From Tubulanus polymorphus (Eukaryota; Nemertea; Palaeonemertea; Tubulaniformes; Tubulanidae), in assembly GCF_964204645.1 (NCBI RefSeq), contig NC_134026.1:14658450-14722449 (forward strand): a DNA stretch of 64,000 nt, in the 5' to 3' direction. How positions within the stretch are numbered: position 1 is the stretch's first letter; each line of letters starts with the position of its first letter. Made by a program: the position numbers and the translations under genes. Under the pieces are notes generated by a model. The model worked only from the letters and a program-made list of their open reading frames with translations, was not told the DNA's origin and ran no database searches. This document shows positions 46,264-57,529 of the stretch, one piece after another.

Positions 46264-46719
46264 AATTTCATTGGGTTCAGTTTTCTGGCCTATTGATAAA
46301 ATCGATACCTTAGATGGATTAATCATCAACGTTTTCTACAATGCAAATGTGGCCGGATCAAATACATTGTACATTGGCTGATTAACTTTTTGAATTTTCC
46401 ATACATACGTATATGATTGTTGTTACTAGCTTTGCAAATTTATGAAAATGGAATGGTTGACATTTCAAATGCTGTTAAAACATTGTTTTATATAAAATGT
46501 TACATTTTTACTTTATTTGTGTTTTATTGTGTTACGGTCTACTATTTACTTTGAGCCGTCCGGCCGGTTTTTATTTTTATCATATAAAGAAGAATGTATT
46601 AACTTTAGACCCGGCCGGCAGCATTTTATTTTTACGATTTTTACGGTTAATTTATCGAACCCGGCCGGGGAATGAGAAACAAGGTATCATTTTTTTGGCC
46701 TTATAGATTTTGAGACACC
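46264..46719. other. Non-coding stretch with CCCGGCCGG repeats
   Basis: No gene. GGCCGGCAGCATTTTATTTTTA and CCCGGCCGGGG blocks, ending with ATGAGAAACAAGGTATCATT at the left edge of Polinton B; the reverse complement of that 20-mer occurs near 36,605. Confidence 0.5.
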
Positions 46720-46754
46720 AGAAAGTCAAATGAATTAAAAGAACGATTAAATGA

Positions 46755-46919
46755 AATGAAAAAAGACGAAATTAAATGTAATGTTTGTAATGAATTTATA
46801 AGTAAAATGAATTATGGTAGACATCTTAAGTCACAAAAACATAAACAAAGTTTAAGTAAAAACATTTTAGGAACAGAATATTTTGATGATAAACCTCAAC
46901 AAGTAAAAAAATCTTTTTA
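46755..46919 (+). pseudogene. Polinton B C2H2 mini-protein
   Basis: MKKDEIKCNVCNEFISKMNY followed by GRHLKSQKHKQS forms a C2H2 finger with spacing C-x2-C-x11-H-x5-H like those of the MEGG protein. The frame extends upstream (NELKERLNE) without a clear start. Confidence 0.55.
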
Positions 46920-46950
46920 AAAAACTAAATATATTTTAAATAAATCTTAT

Positions 46951-47091
46951 ATGGAAAATGTTAAAAATCATATAGCATCACTAGACATAAAAGATACGAT
47001 TGAAATTTTAGAAACAATACATAGTAAAATTGGCCCTGCAGCTAAAATATTTAGATTTTTTCAAGGTACAACATTAGAAGATTATAGTTAA
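46951..47091 (+). CDS. Polinton B orphan protein, 46 aa
   Basis: Short open frame starting MENVKNHIASLDIKDTIEIL and ending TLEDYS. Not recognised. Possibly the remains of a longer gene. Confidence 0.3.
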   Translation: MENVKNHIASLDIKDTIEILETIHSKIGPAAKIFRFFQGTTLEDYS

Positions 47092-47103
47092 ATTATTAAA
47101 ATA

Positions 47104-47262
47104 ATGGAAAAAATAATGGATCCTGTAACAAATGATGATGTTGAATATCCGGATAATAGTAGTATCTCTGGAAAAGTAAGTTTTATAAAGGCAGAAGAAA
47201 AAATGGAGTACAACATTCAAACACACTCTGAAGAAATAATTTCAAAAATACAAATAAAATAG
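47104..47262 (+). CDS. Polinton B orphan protein, 52 aa
   Basis: Short frame starting MEKIMDPVTNDDVEYPDN, 12 bases after the previous stop. Not recognised. Confidence 0.3.
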   Translation: MEKIMDPVTNDDVEYPDNSSISGKVSFIKAEEKMEYNIQTHSEEIISKIQIK

Positions 47263-47389
47263 AACTTATACAAAAAGTAATCATCAAAAAGTAATAAAAT
47301 GCTTACAAATGATTTAAACTTTACAACAGAAAAGGATACCATTTACAACAAAAGCAGTTATAAATTTTTTAGATGATTTGAATGTTTTT

Positions 47390-48435
47390 TAAAATGTTTT
47401 CTATGGTCGATTATAAGTTGTCTACATCCAACAGAAGGACATGTTTATAGAATAACAGATTATCGGAAATATGAATCATTATATAAGATTGATCAATACC
47501 CAATAACTATAAAAATGATACCTAAAAAGTTTATAATTCAAAAATAAATGTATTCGAATTAATGCAACTACTAGAGACAAAAGGTGAAAATATTAAAGAT
47601 TATACATTAGAAGCTTTATATCTAACAAAACATTATGAAGATGATGAAAATGTTATAGATTTATTATACTATAAAAAAGATGAAGATGAACATTATATGT
47701 GGTTAAAACAAATAGATTTATTCTTTAGAACAGAAAGTGAAGATTTATTCTTTAGAACAGAAAGTGATTTTAACAACCATCATAAAATGTATCTATGTAG
47801 AAAATGTTTATCTAAATCTAAATGACAGAGAACGCATTATTAAAACATAAAGAGTTTTGCGATAATAAAGATTTTTTGTAAATTAATAAAAAAGATTTTT
47901 ATAAATTAATAATGCCAACGGAAAAAGATCGTAAGTTGAAACTTACTAATCATGAATTTAAAAATATTGAACCATTTGTAATATATGGAGATTTTGAATC
48001 GTTGAATAAATAATTAACTGATCAACATATCAACATCAGGTGAATTCACCTCTGTTCATTAGAAGCGAAACTCGTGCGTCAAATAATTAGTTTACCTATA
48101 CAGTACTACTCGTCTCACTACTTATTTTAAATCTGGTTAACACGGCTACTCTACGAATATTGTTCATTATAGAATGTTAAAATTTTACTAGAGAACCATT
48201 ATTTCTTTTTTTAGAGAACCATATCTAAAACAGATTTTGAAAAAGACTTTTTTAAGTTAATGAATAATAGTTTTTATGGAAAAACTTGCGAGATTATTCG
48301 AAATAGAAATGATATTGAACTAGTAAATAATTCTGAACGATTGAGACACTTACAATCAAGTCCTAGACATCTAGGAAATAAAAGATTTGAATTATTTAAC
48401 AGCAATAAAATTAAAAAGAACGGCACTTTTATTTA
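47390..48435 (+). pseudogene. Polinton B protein-primed DNA polymerase B, broken
   Basis: Pieces in several frames in the order expected of Polinton PolB: an N-terminal part with LHPTEGHVYRITDYRKYESL, a longer frame (47,562-47,825) ending MYLCRKCLSK, an exonuclease motif YGDFESL near 47,985, and the polymerase motif KLMNNSFYGKT near 48,255. About 200 bp of unrelated DNA replaces the middle of the gene. It would have replicated the element from a terminal protein; it is dead here. Confidence 0.7.
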
Positions 48436-48445
48436 AATATAAATA

Positions 48446-48970
48446 TGAATATAACTGTTGGCCCAAGTATATGTTTTGGATTTGGTTTTAAACGTGAACA
48501 AGAAATGAAGTTTGATATCAACGATGTAATAACTCATATAAGAAATATTACATTTTATAATCACAACATTTGATTATGAAACAACAAAGATAAAGAAACT
48601 TACAATGTAGAAAAGATTGTTGATTTAATCAAAAAATAATAATTTAAGTATATGAAAATAAAACTAATGATATTATAAATGTTGAATTAATAATAACTAA
48701 GATAACTAAATATTTTGAAGCCGGTATTTTTTTTCTTAATAAATGATGGACCAGGAGTGGATAATAAATGGATCATATAATGGAGCATTAGTATCAGTTG
48801 GAACTGTCGGGTAAACGATGTTGTTAAAAAAGGTTTTAAGATAGGAAATATTAATGTTGATAGATTTGATATCAATGATGTTTTAGAATTAACATTAGCA
48901 GTTACTTTATCTAATCTAACGATTGATTATTCAGAAAAACAAAAACATATTCCTCCTATTGACACGTAAT
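48446..48970 (+). pseudogene. Polinton B orphan gene, first paralogue
   Basis: MNITVGPSICFGFGFKREQE starts a series of frames through NVELIITKITKYFEAG, FLNDGPGVDNKWI and KIGNINVDRFDINDVLEL to IPPIDT. A diverged second copy follows at 49,437. Not recognised; several stops. Confidence 0.4.
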
Positions 48971-48985
48971 TTTTTTGTTAAATAA

Positions 48986-49420
48986 ATGGCATCCGCAATT
49001 ATAACTATTATAGGATCAGCAATTGTTAACGCTTTAGCATTTACAGGTGGTGGATATTTATTTAAGCATATTGATAAAAATGGTTGATTAACCGAGCAAA
49101 GAGACATAATTTAGCTTTAGAAAAATAGAATAAAGCAGCAGAAAAATATAGAGAAACAAGACAAAATTATATGCATTATATTAATAAAGAATTATATAAT
49201 CAAAATATTTCACACCGTGATTTTCAATCAGTTGATAAAGCTATGAGTTTATATAATTCAGTAACGTGCAAACCGTGCAAAATTACATTCGTATAAACCC
49301 AAATTATCAGATTATTATACACCAAGTAAAGAACAACAACAATATGAAATAATTTGAATTTTAGGTGGAACAGTTGTTGAATTATTTGTTGCTTATAAAT
49401 TTATTAATTAATAATTGTGT
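48986..49420 (+). pseudogene. Polinton B hydrophobic protein
   Basis: MASAIITIIGSAIVNALAFT is a strong membrane or signal-anchor segment followed by GGGYLFKHIDK; the frame stops after 33 codons but shifted frames continue (AAEKYRETRQNYMHYINK). Not recognised. Confidence 0.4.
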
Positions 49421-49436
49421 TTTTTGAAAGTCATAC

Positions 49437-50557
49437 TATTTTAAATGTTGAAATAATAATAAAAAAAATAAAAAAATATTTTGAAGATGGTAATTTTTTA
49501 GGCCAGCCGTAGGCTGAGCCTATTACTATACAAATGGAGCGAATTTAAATGACATGATTAAAGGCTGTTTGACTGTGCAACTGAGCATATATTCATACAA
49601 ATCATTCATTATGGCATTATCCATTATCCAACCCCTATGAAGCTGAATTTTGAAAGAGGGCCTCATTAAAATTCATATGAGCATTTTCGCAAAAATCTGA
49701 TCGCAAAAATATCGGTTTTAAAAAGCCAATCAGAAAGCAAAGACTCCTCTATGATTGGCTTAGCCGCAGCGATCATCAGGTGTTCACGTGAATCCGCGGT
49801 ATCGTCTACCGTTTTACTTCCTGGTTTTATTTTAAGATCCAATATTGTATTCCAATATCGATTTCTGTGAAATCTTTTGTTAATTTGGTTTTTTGGAGGA
49901 ATATTTTTATTTTCCCTACAGATAATATCATTGACAATTGTGCACAGTCCGGGAAAATAGCTTTTTCTCAAATCGGATGGATGACCTTGATATGCTAATT
50001 AGCCATGTGCTCAAATTGCAAATTCAATCTAAATTTGTTCTGCAAAAAATATCAAATCCAATTCGATTTTATTTTATTGAACAAGGTAAAACAGCAAATC
50101 CAATTCGATTTTGTTTTATTGAGCAAATTTCAGAAAATACAATTCTATTCCGTGTTTAAATAAATACGATCAAAGGAAAATATTTATCTGAGGTATTTGT
50201 TCCTGGTAGCTCCAGTTGCTGTCTGTGCTACTTATGAAAACACGATTGAATTGTGTAAATTATTAGCCTGGGATTGACTAGTCTATGAGCTGGGAGTGTA
50301 TTTGGACAAATCTAACCCACACAATGCATCATTTGCCATTTTATGAAAAGCTGACAGGCTGGCCATAGTGCCCCTTGAGGCTCTTGTTTTCTTAATAAAT
50401 GGTGGACCAGAAGTTTTTGATAAATGGATTATGTAATGGAGCATCATTAACAGTTAGTACCGTTGGGTATACAATGTTATGGAAGAAAGTAATTAAAATA
50501 GGAAATATTAATGTTGATAGCGTTGATATAAATGATATTTTGAAATTAAAGGAATTG
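49437..50557 (+). pseudogene. Polinton B orphan gene, second paralogue, split
   Basis: Starts with ILNVEIIIKKIKKYFEDG at 49,440 and resumes after a foreign insert at 50,389 with FLNGGPEVFDKWI and KIGNINVDSVDINDI. It is clearly a duplicate of the gene at 48,446. Confidence 0.45.
49502..50388. mobile_element. Unclassified 0.9-kb insertion in Polinton B
   Basis: Begins GGCCAGCCGTAGGCTGAGCC and ends CCCCTTGAGGCTCTTG; the flanking gene reads across when it is removed. GGCCAGCC near the left end recurs inverted near the right end (AGGCTGGCC). No coding sequence recognised. Confidence 0.5.
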
Positions 50558-50729
50558 TGACAGGTTTTTATCTGACTGAATTCTCATATGATTTTTACTT
50601 CACATATTTGTCAAATGACCCAAGATTGAGTCGAAGAAGAAATCATGCAACACTTGACTGTGAGACTAATTCAAATTATTACTCGTTAAACTAGTTAAAA
50701 TATCGGCAATCATCGGCAATCTTCGGCTG

Positions 50730-50737
50730 TGACGTCA
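50730..50737. promoter_or_regulatory. CRE site upstream of THAP gene
   Basis: TGACGTCA, the full CREB/ATF palindrome, lies 55 bp before the THAP start codon in a CpG-rich patch; a plausible core promoter element. Confidence 0.45.
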
Positions 50738-50792
50738 CGTCGTGAACGCGCAGCCGGCACGCTTAAAACAATAGGCGCCATGTTTTGTAAAA

Positions 50793-50992
50793 ATGCCGAG
50801 ACGCTGCGTGTATTTTGGCTGCACTAAGCAGGACAACAACCTTTTTCAATGGCCTGCTAATTCTATTACTGCGAAGCAATTGACCAAGTTCGTTCAAACC
50901 AAGCGTCGAAACTGGAAAGCGGCTACGAGCAAAACTAAAAGCCTTTTGTGTGCAAGACATTTCAAGGATAAAAACGTCAGCAACTCAATGAA
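50793..50992 (+). CDS. THAP zinc-finger exon
   Basis: Begins MPRRCVYFGCTKQDNNLFQW, the C2-CH start of a THAP domain, and continues through WKAATSKTKSLLCARHF with the conserved C and H. An unrecognised donor (ATGAA/GTATAG) at 50,993 joins in frame to 51,580, giving NSM-KLILNKDAVPT, the AVPT ending typical of THAP domains. THAP domains bind DNA. The frame of this exon is intact. Confidence 0.8.
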
Positions 50993-51579
50993 GTATAGAG
51001 CTGGATTTGCGAAATGCTAAATCTTTTGATTTTTTTTTAGCAAAATACAATTGAATCAAATATAAGCCTTTGCTATCACCAGTCAATTATACTTAGGGTC
51101 CAAACTTCAATAACTAATCACTAAATGTTCGAAATAGTAGGCCTATTTGAATTTAACGGCCGCGCGCGCTCCTCTCCAGCGGGCTTGTATTGTGTGTTAA
51201 TGATACACCGTTGGCGTTGTGCTGTGTATTGAATACGGTGTGTACAGGCAGCATGGGGATCCGTCAATGTCAATGATAGTATAAGTAGACAATGTTTTTC
51301 ACACGGAACACAGACAGATGTCAGTTGCGACATGAAAAATAATATTCTCTTAATTCGATAGCCCTACAGTACAGACGTTTGCTTTGTTAATCTTAAATTT
51401 TACTACTGCATCTTTTAAGTTATTGAAATAATTCATCATTTCTGTGACTCTGAGTATTTCTTAATTACTTGGAAGCTCAACCATTGATTAGTGGAATTTT
51501 TCTTTGAGTAGTTTCTTTGCCTGGTAGTAGGCCCTACTGGCAGACCTTGTTTCAATTTAAGTTTAACTTCATTCTTCAG

Positions 51580-51853
51580 GTTGATTCTCAATAAGGATGC
51601 AGTACCTACTAGACACACCCAAGACATCCACAATCCAGAAGAATCTACTGCTGGACCATCTGACTTTTTTTCTCCCCTTAACAAAAAGGGGCGGACTGCA
51701 TTTGAAAAAAGAAGGATTCAGGAAATAATGGAAAGCCAACCCTCTTGTGATAGTGAGATGCCTACCGAAGAATTCCAACCAGATGAAGATGGAAATGTTA
51801 TATTTACCCCGATGAAAACCTTACACGGTCATGTCAAACTGAAAACAATCTGA
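51580..51853 (+). CDS. Second exon of THAP gene
   Basis: Acceptor ATTCTTCAG at 51,571-51,579. It completes the THAP domain (KDAVPT) and adds a Ser/Pro/Glu-rich linker (PEESTAGPSDFFSPLNKKGR). It reads to a stop at 51,851; the next donor is unclear. Confidence 0.6.
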
Positions 51854-51948
51854 AGTCAGTCGGTATGTCTAGCAATGTCGAAAATTTCTTGGGTGGTGGA
51901 TGTCTTTGAAGTACATTGTTTTATCTTCAGGGAAGGTTCATGCAGGAC

Positions 51949-52971
51949 CAGCGGCGGATTTAGCCTACCGCACTTGCCGCTAATGCGGTAGTCAACATTT
52001 TTCCTCTAACAACATTTTTTTGTTACTTTATTGTGTGGTGGGAGCAGGCCAAAAATATGTCGGATTCAGTTGGGCTTGAGCTACAGAAGCCACGGACCTG
52101 TAATAGGCAGGTCCATCGACCAAATGCTGCTTCCAACTCTACGGAAGAATATTATGAGCGAAATGTTGCCATACCCTTTATGGATGGAGTCGGTAGTGGT
52201 TGAACGATCGCTTCAGCAATGAGGTAAAAGGATCAGTTGAAGGATTTAAAATTATTCCATCGCTGATGAAAAATATGACGGAGGATCAATTCAAACTTTC
52301 TGCTACCTCGTTTGCCTCCTTGTGTCAGAGGTTCCTACCCTCACCACCCTCTGAGCTTGATCTATGGTATCAAAAATGGAAGTCAGAAACTGATGTTCCA
52401 GATTCAGTCTCCAAGTCACTAATGGAGGCAGACCCTGTTATATACTCGAACATCTGCAAAATGTTAAAGATTTTAGGTGCGATGCCTGTTACTAGTTGCG
52501 AGCGTGATAGATCCTTCTCTACGCTGAAAACAATAAAAACATACAAACGATCCACTATGACAGAGGACCGTCTGAATGGACTTGCTCTGATGTACAGCTA
52601 TCCAAATGTGAACTTGGATTATCAGGAAATTGTGGATGACCCAGGAGAATGATTCTCCGGGATATCCTAGAATAAGAATACACTAAAGAATCATTATACC
52701 TAGTCAGGTAGTATTAATATAAAACATTTCAAAGATAAAATGGAACATGAATGGATAAATATATATGATAAAGTGTACAGTTTCATATTTTTTTTGTATT
52801 CTGACGTTGTAATAAACATTAATGCATACTGTATCTTAATTTTTAATACAATATTTATTTCATTGATGGATTTGACTTAGCTGATTCCTTGGAAAAAAGT
52901 ACCCATATTAAAACAGGATTTTTCTCTTTTTCCCAGGAAATGTCATCTCAGCCCTTTAAATTTTTCAAAAT
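51949..52971 (+). mobile_element. Second hAT copy, 3' truncated
   Basis: Inverted relative to the copy at 44.4-46.1 kb. Starts CAGCGGCGGATTTAG at 51,949 and shares the same sequence through the transposase remnant (52,031-52,652, with ERDRSFSTLKTIKTYKR) and the AT-rich 3' part to CTCAGCCCTTTAAATTTTTC at 52,971, then stops short of the terminal repeat. It keeps an empty site for the Penelope-like insertion. Confidence 0.75.
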
Positions 52972-55300
52972 TATCCAATGGTCCCTGATAAAACCCATGC
53001 ATTGCCAAGTGCCAATTCCCCAATTTCCAGGTAAACCCCCTCCAATGATCCTAGATTAACCCATGGGGTTTTTATAAGTATGTATTGAAGAATATGAACT
53101 ATATTTAATTTCTTCTGAAATTTTGCTTTCAGAATGCAAACACTGAAGTGGGTGCTCGACTAAACCTCGTCGTGTTGTTCAACTTCTGCGGAAGAGAAGG
53201 TCCAAAAGGTCTGTTGGGATCCAGTGTAGACGAAGATGTAGTTGCAAACAGGGGGAAAAAGACCGAGGACACACAGTTTGTCCGAATCTTATGACTCAGA
53301 ATCAGAATTGTCCAGTGATAACGACGCTAGCTACAATGCCAGTCCTCGTCAAACAGCTCAGCCTAGATGCAAAAGTGCAGTATTTGACGAAATGATGTAA
53401 GCATAATTATATAAAAGTCTTCTATTTGATATTGAATCATGATCAAAACATTATTTTTAAGAGTTACTTTAATATAACCGAAATATATAAAGTATTCTTA
53501 CAAATTCAATGAGACACTGTATTTGTGTTTTACTTGCTTTTGATTGCTCTTTTCAAGACCAAAGCAAATTCATAGTTTTCCAGTCAATGCTCATGGCCAT
53601 TTTCACTTATTGTGTATTGTGCAGAGGGAAAAATAAGACAATCAGCAACGTAATCGGTTCTCTTCTCATTGTAAAGACAGAGTGTACTCGGTGTTCACAC
53701 ACGTATGAATGGAGAAATCAACCAACTATAAGAGGATACCTGTAGTGAATATTCTCATTAGCTCCCTGACAGTCCTGACTGGAAATCTTCAATCTAAAAT
53801 CTTATAACTATTTCGGTGAGTCTAAAATTTAGTGCGTCTATATAAACAAATGAGGATACCATGGATACGAACTTTATTTCTCTCAAACATCTAGGTTTAT
53901 GGGAATCAAACGCTTGAGCGCGCGAAGTTTTTTTTCGTCATCAGAGAAAATACATAGATAGAGCCATTTCTACAGTATGGAGGCAGTGGCAAGAGACTTT
54001 CCTGAATGAACGGAAAAATTCAGCCCTACTCATAGGTGGCGATGGAAGATGCGACTCGGTAGGCTACTCGGCGAAGTATGGTCTATACACAGTGATGGAT
54101 TTATTGAAGAATAAAATCCTTTGCATGGAACTTGTACAGGTTAGATCTTGATAAAGTTTTATGATTTCATAAACTGTTTGATATTATGAAAATAGCCTGG
54201 AAAAACTTATTAAATTTATTTTTGTTAATTTTTTAAAGAGCAATGAGGTGAAATCTTCCAACAACATGGAAAAAGAAGGTTTAATTAGGTGCTATGAAAA
54301 CGTTTTGAAAGACTTCAAACTCCAGGCTTTGATAACTGACATGCATCCACGGATTAGTAAATGGGTGCGAGAAACATGGAAAATTCCGCATTATTATGAC
54401 TGCTGGCACGTTGTTAAGGGTGAGTTAAAATTTTCTTAATTGAAAATTAACTTTTGAAACAAAATTTGTTTTCATTGAAAATAAATTTGAATCAAACATT
54501 TCAATACACTTTACTTGGTCCCAAATTGGTAAAATATTTAATGGCTAATTCGTTATGGCATTAACCAAAAAGATGGATAAACTAGGGAATAGGAAAGGCA
54601 TGGGGATTGTCAAGGAATGGATACAAAGTATCAAATGCCACCTTTATTGGTGTGCATTATCAACCGACATAGGAAACCATGACGATATTAAGAAAAAGTG
54701 GTTATCATGTCCGGAGCACGTCCAGAATATCCATGACAAATGTCTCCATGAGCCTTATGAAAAGAAAAAGAAATGGTTAACTGTTGGTAAGTGTACAACT
54801 GTTTGGGATAGAAAGTTACTGGAAATACAGTCTAGACTCAAACTTTGATTATCCACCTGAAAAGAGGTCATTATTTCCGATGAAATTTAACTGTAAATGA
54901 GAAGGATTTGACCGGGGATTTTTTTTTTCGTACGTAACAAGCGATGGTTCGTTAGTTTCGAGGTCGTTAGAGCGAGGTTCCACTGTATCTCCAGTGCCTT
55001 CAATTTAGTTCATTTGTAAATTATTCAAAAAGTTCTTTTCCACTCTTTGTTACCAACACAGTTTTCCCATAAGGAAAATCCATCATACAACATGTATAAA
55101 ATCATTGCTGCTACATTTCCATTCCAGGATCAAGACCAGCATCTGAACTGGAAGAACTTCTGACAAATACATGAACCGTAAATCAAATCGCCAAGATGTC
55201 AACATACGGACAAACTGCCAACATAGAATGCTAGTGTCCTAGTGTCCTTAACCACTTCGCTCCGAAGATGATCCATTTTCTATCTCGGGCCAAGCCCGAG

Positions 55301-56096
55301 ATGTTGTAATGGGTCCAAAAATCGAATTTTTGCCAACGAATGAGGTAATAACTTTGACACGAAGTCATGCAATCTACTATGTTTATGTGCAAAATGTAGC
55401 TTCATCCTGCGGCTTAAATCTGTTGGAAATGGAATTTTGAATATCACGTTCATTCAAGAGAAATCGACGAATTTGTGGCGATTTCTAAAGAAATTTCAAG
55501 GAACATTTTGTTTTATAAAACGGCTAGAAGGCCGATGTACAACGTTACATTGAAGTAAAATAACTGCTCCCTGCGGTTGGCTGAGCTCCCGCTGACAATC
55601 AATGTGAGGGCATATTCGATTGACGCGGACAAACCGGTCTTTTAATCTTCTCATCTATTAATCTGCTCGGTTCTAGTTTCTCAATTCCCAGTCATGGGAG
55701 AGTCTTATATGTTTATTTTTAATTTGATAGCCGTAGTATCGATTCCGTCTCCCAATATCTATTTCATTATGCAAATAACCGAAGATTCAATCGATACGCT
55801 ACTACACGGAAGATTATGCGCGCAAAATCGAATAGGCCCAAACTTCGTGTATTGCCGCGATGATTGCTGATAAGATTTCGATGATTTTGTTCACCGAAAT
55901 CAGCAGATTTTACACATCCATTAAGTGTTCAAGGAAAACCTTAAAGATGCATCAATCAGATGGCGCCTATACATTACAAAAATAACATTCTGCGCCCGAC
56001 ATATTAAGATCTGTGGATCTCTTGTCTTTCAGATGATTGTTATTAAGGCAAGTATACACTCTTAACATCTACGATAAATCACTAACATGTGATATC
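55301..56096. other. Non-coding stretch
   Basis: No gene recognised; contains a small hairpin TCTCGGGCCAAGCCCGAGA near 55,296 at its left edge. Confidence 0.5.
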
Positions 56097-56502
56097 AGTA
56101 ATAGGGGTAATGGGCTTTCAGGCCAAAGGTCGAACGGTCGAGCCCATTAAAAAACAAAATATTAAAAGTAATTAAAAAACTATAATATATTTTCATAACC
56201 ACGTGTATTTTATATCAAAACTAAATATTTATTCTAAGATATCAATAATATAAAAAGCATATTGTATTAAATCAATTGGTCGCTCCGCTTCGCCACCGCT
56301 CCGCTCCGCGACCAATTGATTTAATTACAATACACAAATTCAAATAATCAAATATATTCAAATGATAATAATTATTCTATTATTCAACTGAAATGCACGC
56401 GGTTATGAAAATATATTATAGTTTTTTAATTACTTTTAATATATGTTATTAATGAACTCGATCATTAAACCTTTAGCTTGAAAGCCCATTACCCCTATTA
56501 CT
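56097..56502. repeat. 406-bp near-perfect palindrome at Polinton C edge
   Basis: Begins AGTAATAGGGGTAATGGGCT and ends with its inverse. Two further blocks mirror: AAAAGTAATTAAAAAACTAT with its complement, and the centre ATTAAATCAATTGGTCGC/GCGACCAATTGATTTAAT around a GC-rich loop. AG...CT termini recall Polinton ends, but no flanking duplication is visible. Confidence 0.8.
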
Positions 56503-56584
56503 CTTAAAATATTCATATATATATGAATAACATTTAAATCATTGAACTTCTAAAATCAATTTTAATAAAAAATATAGTATTAAA

Positions 56585-56821
56585 ATGGAAGCAAATAAGT
56601 ACTACTGCCCAACATGTAATATCGATATAGATAAATCCCAAAAAGCAAGACACAATAAAACTAGAACACATTTAGAGAATAAATTGAAACTAGAATATTT
56701 ACAGTTATATTCAGAACAGTTAACAAAAGGAAAGAAATTTATTGAATTATGGAACACTGATCCAAATAATGAACAATACGTTGAGGATACGATGTTTATA
56801 CTAGAACATGATTCTATTTGA
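56585..56821 (+). CDS. Polinton C C2H2 mini-protein fused to HNH-type tail
   Basis: 78 residues. An N-terminal C2H2 finger (YYCPTCNIDIDKSQKARH, then H at the RTH position) is joined to LYSEQLTKGKKFIELW and DPNNEQYVED. That tail is nearly the same as the last 35 residues of the HNH nuclease 1.9 kb downstream. It could be a recombinant of a zinc-finger gene and the HNH gene's end, or a real regulatory partner. Start chosen at the first ATG, in a TAAAATGG context. Confidence 0.6.
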   Translation: MEANKYYCPTCNIDIDKSQKARHNKTRTHLENKLKLEYLQLYSEQLTKGKKFIELWNTDPNNEQYVEDTMFILEHDSI

Positions 56822-56869
56822 GACTATATACATTCAATGTACAGAGCTATAGAATAAATCTATAAATTC

Positions 56870-57010
56870 GCAGCTGTTACGGTTGTTACTATAACAACGA
56901 GACATTATGACACGTCATAATCAGAAACGTGTAGAACACTCTAGAACCGGAACTAGATGACGTGGCATAATCAACGACGTGTCATTCTAGAAATCGCCCC
57001 GGAAATGGAT
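56870..57010. promoter_or_regulatory. Repeated palindromic motifs, possible stress-type promoter
   Basis: Two imperfect direct copies of about 60 bp carry ATGACACGTCATAATC and ATGACGTGGCATAATC, each followed by ACGTGT and by a TCTAGAA block. ATTCTAGAAA contains the heat-shock element dyad TTCnnGAA and GACGTG resembles ATF-type sites. Purely sequence-based. Confidence 0.35.
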
Positions 57011-57219
57011 ATACGCTGTAATATTGTGCTCAGGATATTCTATCTTTCGAAACGAAATAAGGAGTTTATAGTTTACAATTATAGATCTAAATGTAAGTAC
57101 TGTTTGTTGTAGTTATTAAGGTTATTAAATATGAAACCTTTAGATATATTTAAGTGTATTTAGTATATATTTTAGATAGCTAGAGTTACCGCTAATATCT
57201 TTTAGATTAGTAAAACACC

Positions 57220-57529
57220 ATACGCATCAAGAAGTGATAGAGAAACTCAAGATACTCTTTCTGCCTGAGGAATCAACAGCAATGGATATCGAACCAATAG
57301 AAACTGGTGTAGAATCACCAAAAGATCGACGAAGAAACTATATAAGAATTTCAAAAACATTAAGACTCCAATGATTAAGTTTAACATTTGTTGATGTAGT
57401 TAAATATTTACCAGCAATTGAAAAAATGTTTGTAATTATAAATTGTATTTATAGAAATCAAATGATGTATTAGAAGAAATGACTGAACAACTTGTATAAT
57501 GTATTGTGTAAATCTGATTGATGAATTTT
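57220..57529 (+). pseudogene. Polinton C decayed orphan frame
   Basis: HQEVIEKLKILFLPEESTAM, then DIEPIETGVESPKDRRRNYI up to a stop, then short pieces. Not recognised; may be a lost gene of the element. Confidence 0.35.

Larger units (their letters stand above)
46720..50557 (+). mobile_element. Polinton B, decayed, with polymerase remnants
   Basis: A rightward series of small AT-rich frames: C2H2 mini-protein, two short orphan proteins, protein-primed DNA polymerase B pieces, two related orphan genes and a hydrophobic protein. Codon use and start context match Polinton C, but the gene set is the complementary half (polymerase side). A foreign block at 49,502-50,388 interrupts it. No terminal inverted repeats found. 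Confidence 0.65.
50793..55300 (+). pseudogene. THAP-domain DDE transposase gene, multi-exon, decayed
   Basis: At least seven exons can be followed: 50,793-50,992; 51,580-51,853; about 53,562-53,815; 53,895-54,139; 54,239-54,420; about 54,552-54,786; 55,138-55,300. After the THAP head come a Cys-rich stretch (CVLCRGKN, CTRCSHTYEWRNQPTIRGY), a GGDGRCDSVGYSAKYGLYTV motif, ITDMHPRISKWV and HYYDCWHVVKG, and a C-terminal YGQTANIE...LNHFAPKM. The aspartates in GDGRCDS and TDMHP are candidate catalytic residues. The layout resembles Kolobok-type transposases; I am not certain of the superfamily. Breaks: frameshifts near 53,743 and in a T8 run near 53,935, a missing acceptor before 54,552 and stops in the last exon. 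A hAT copy sits in an intron. Confidence 0.6.
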
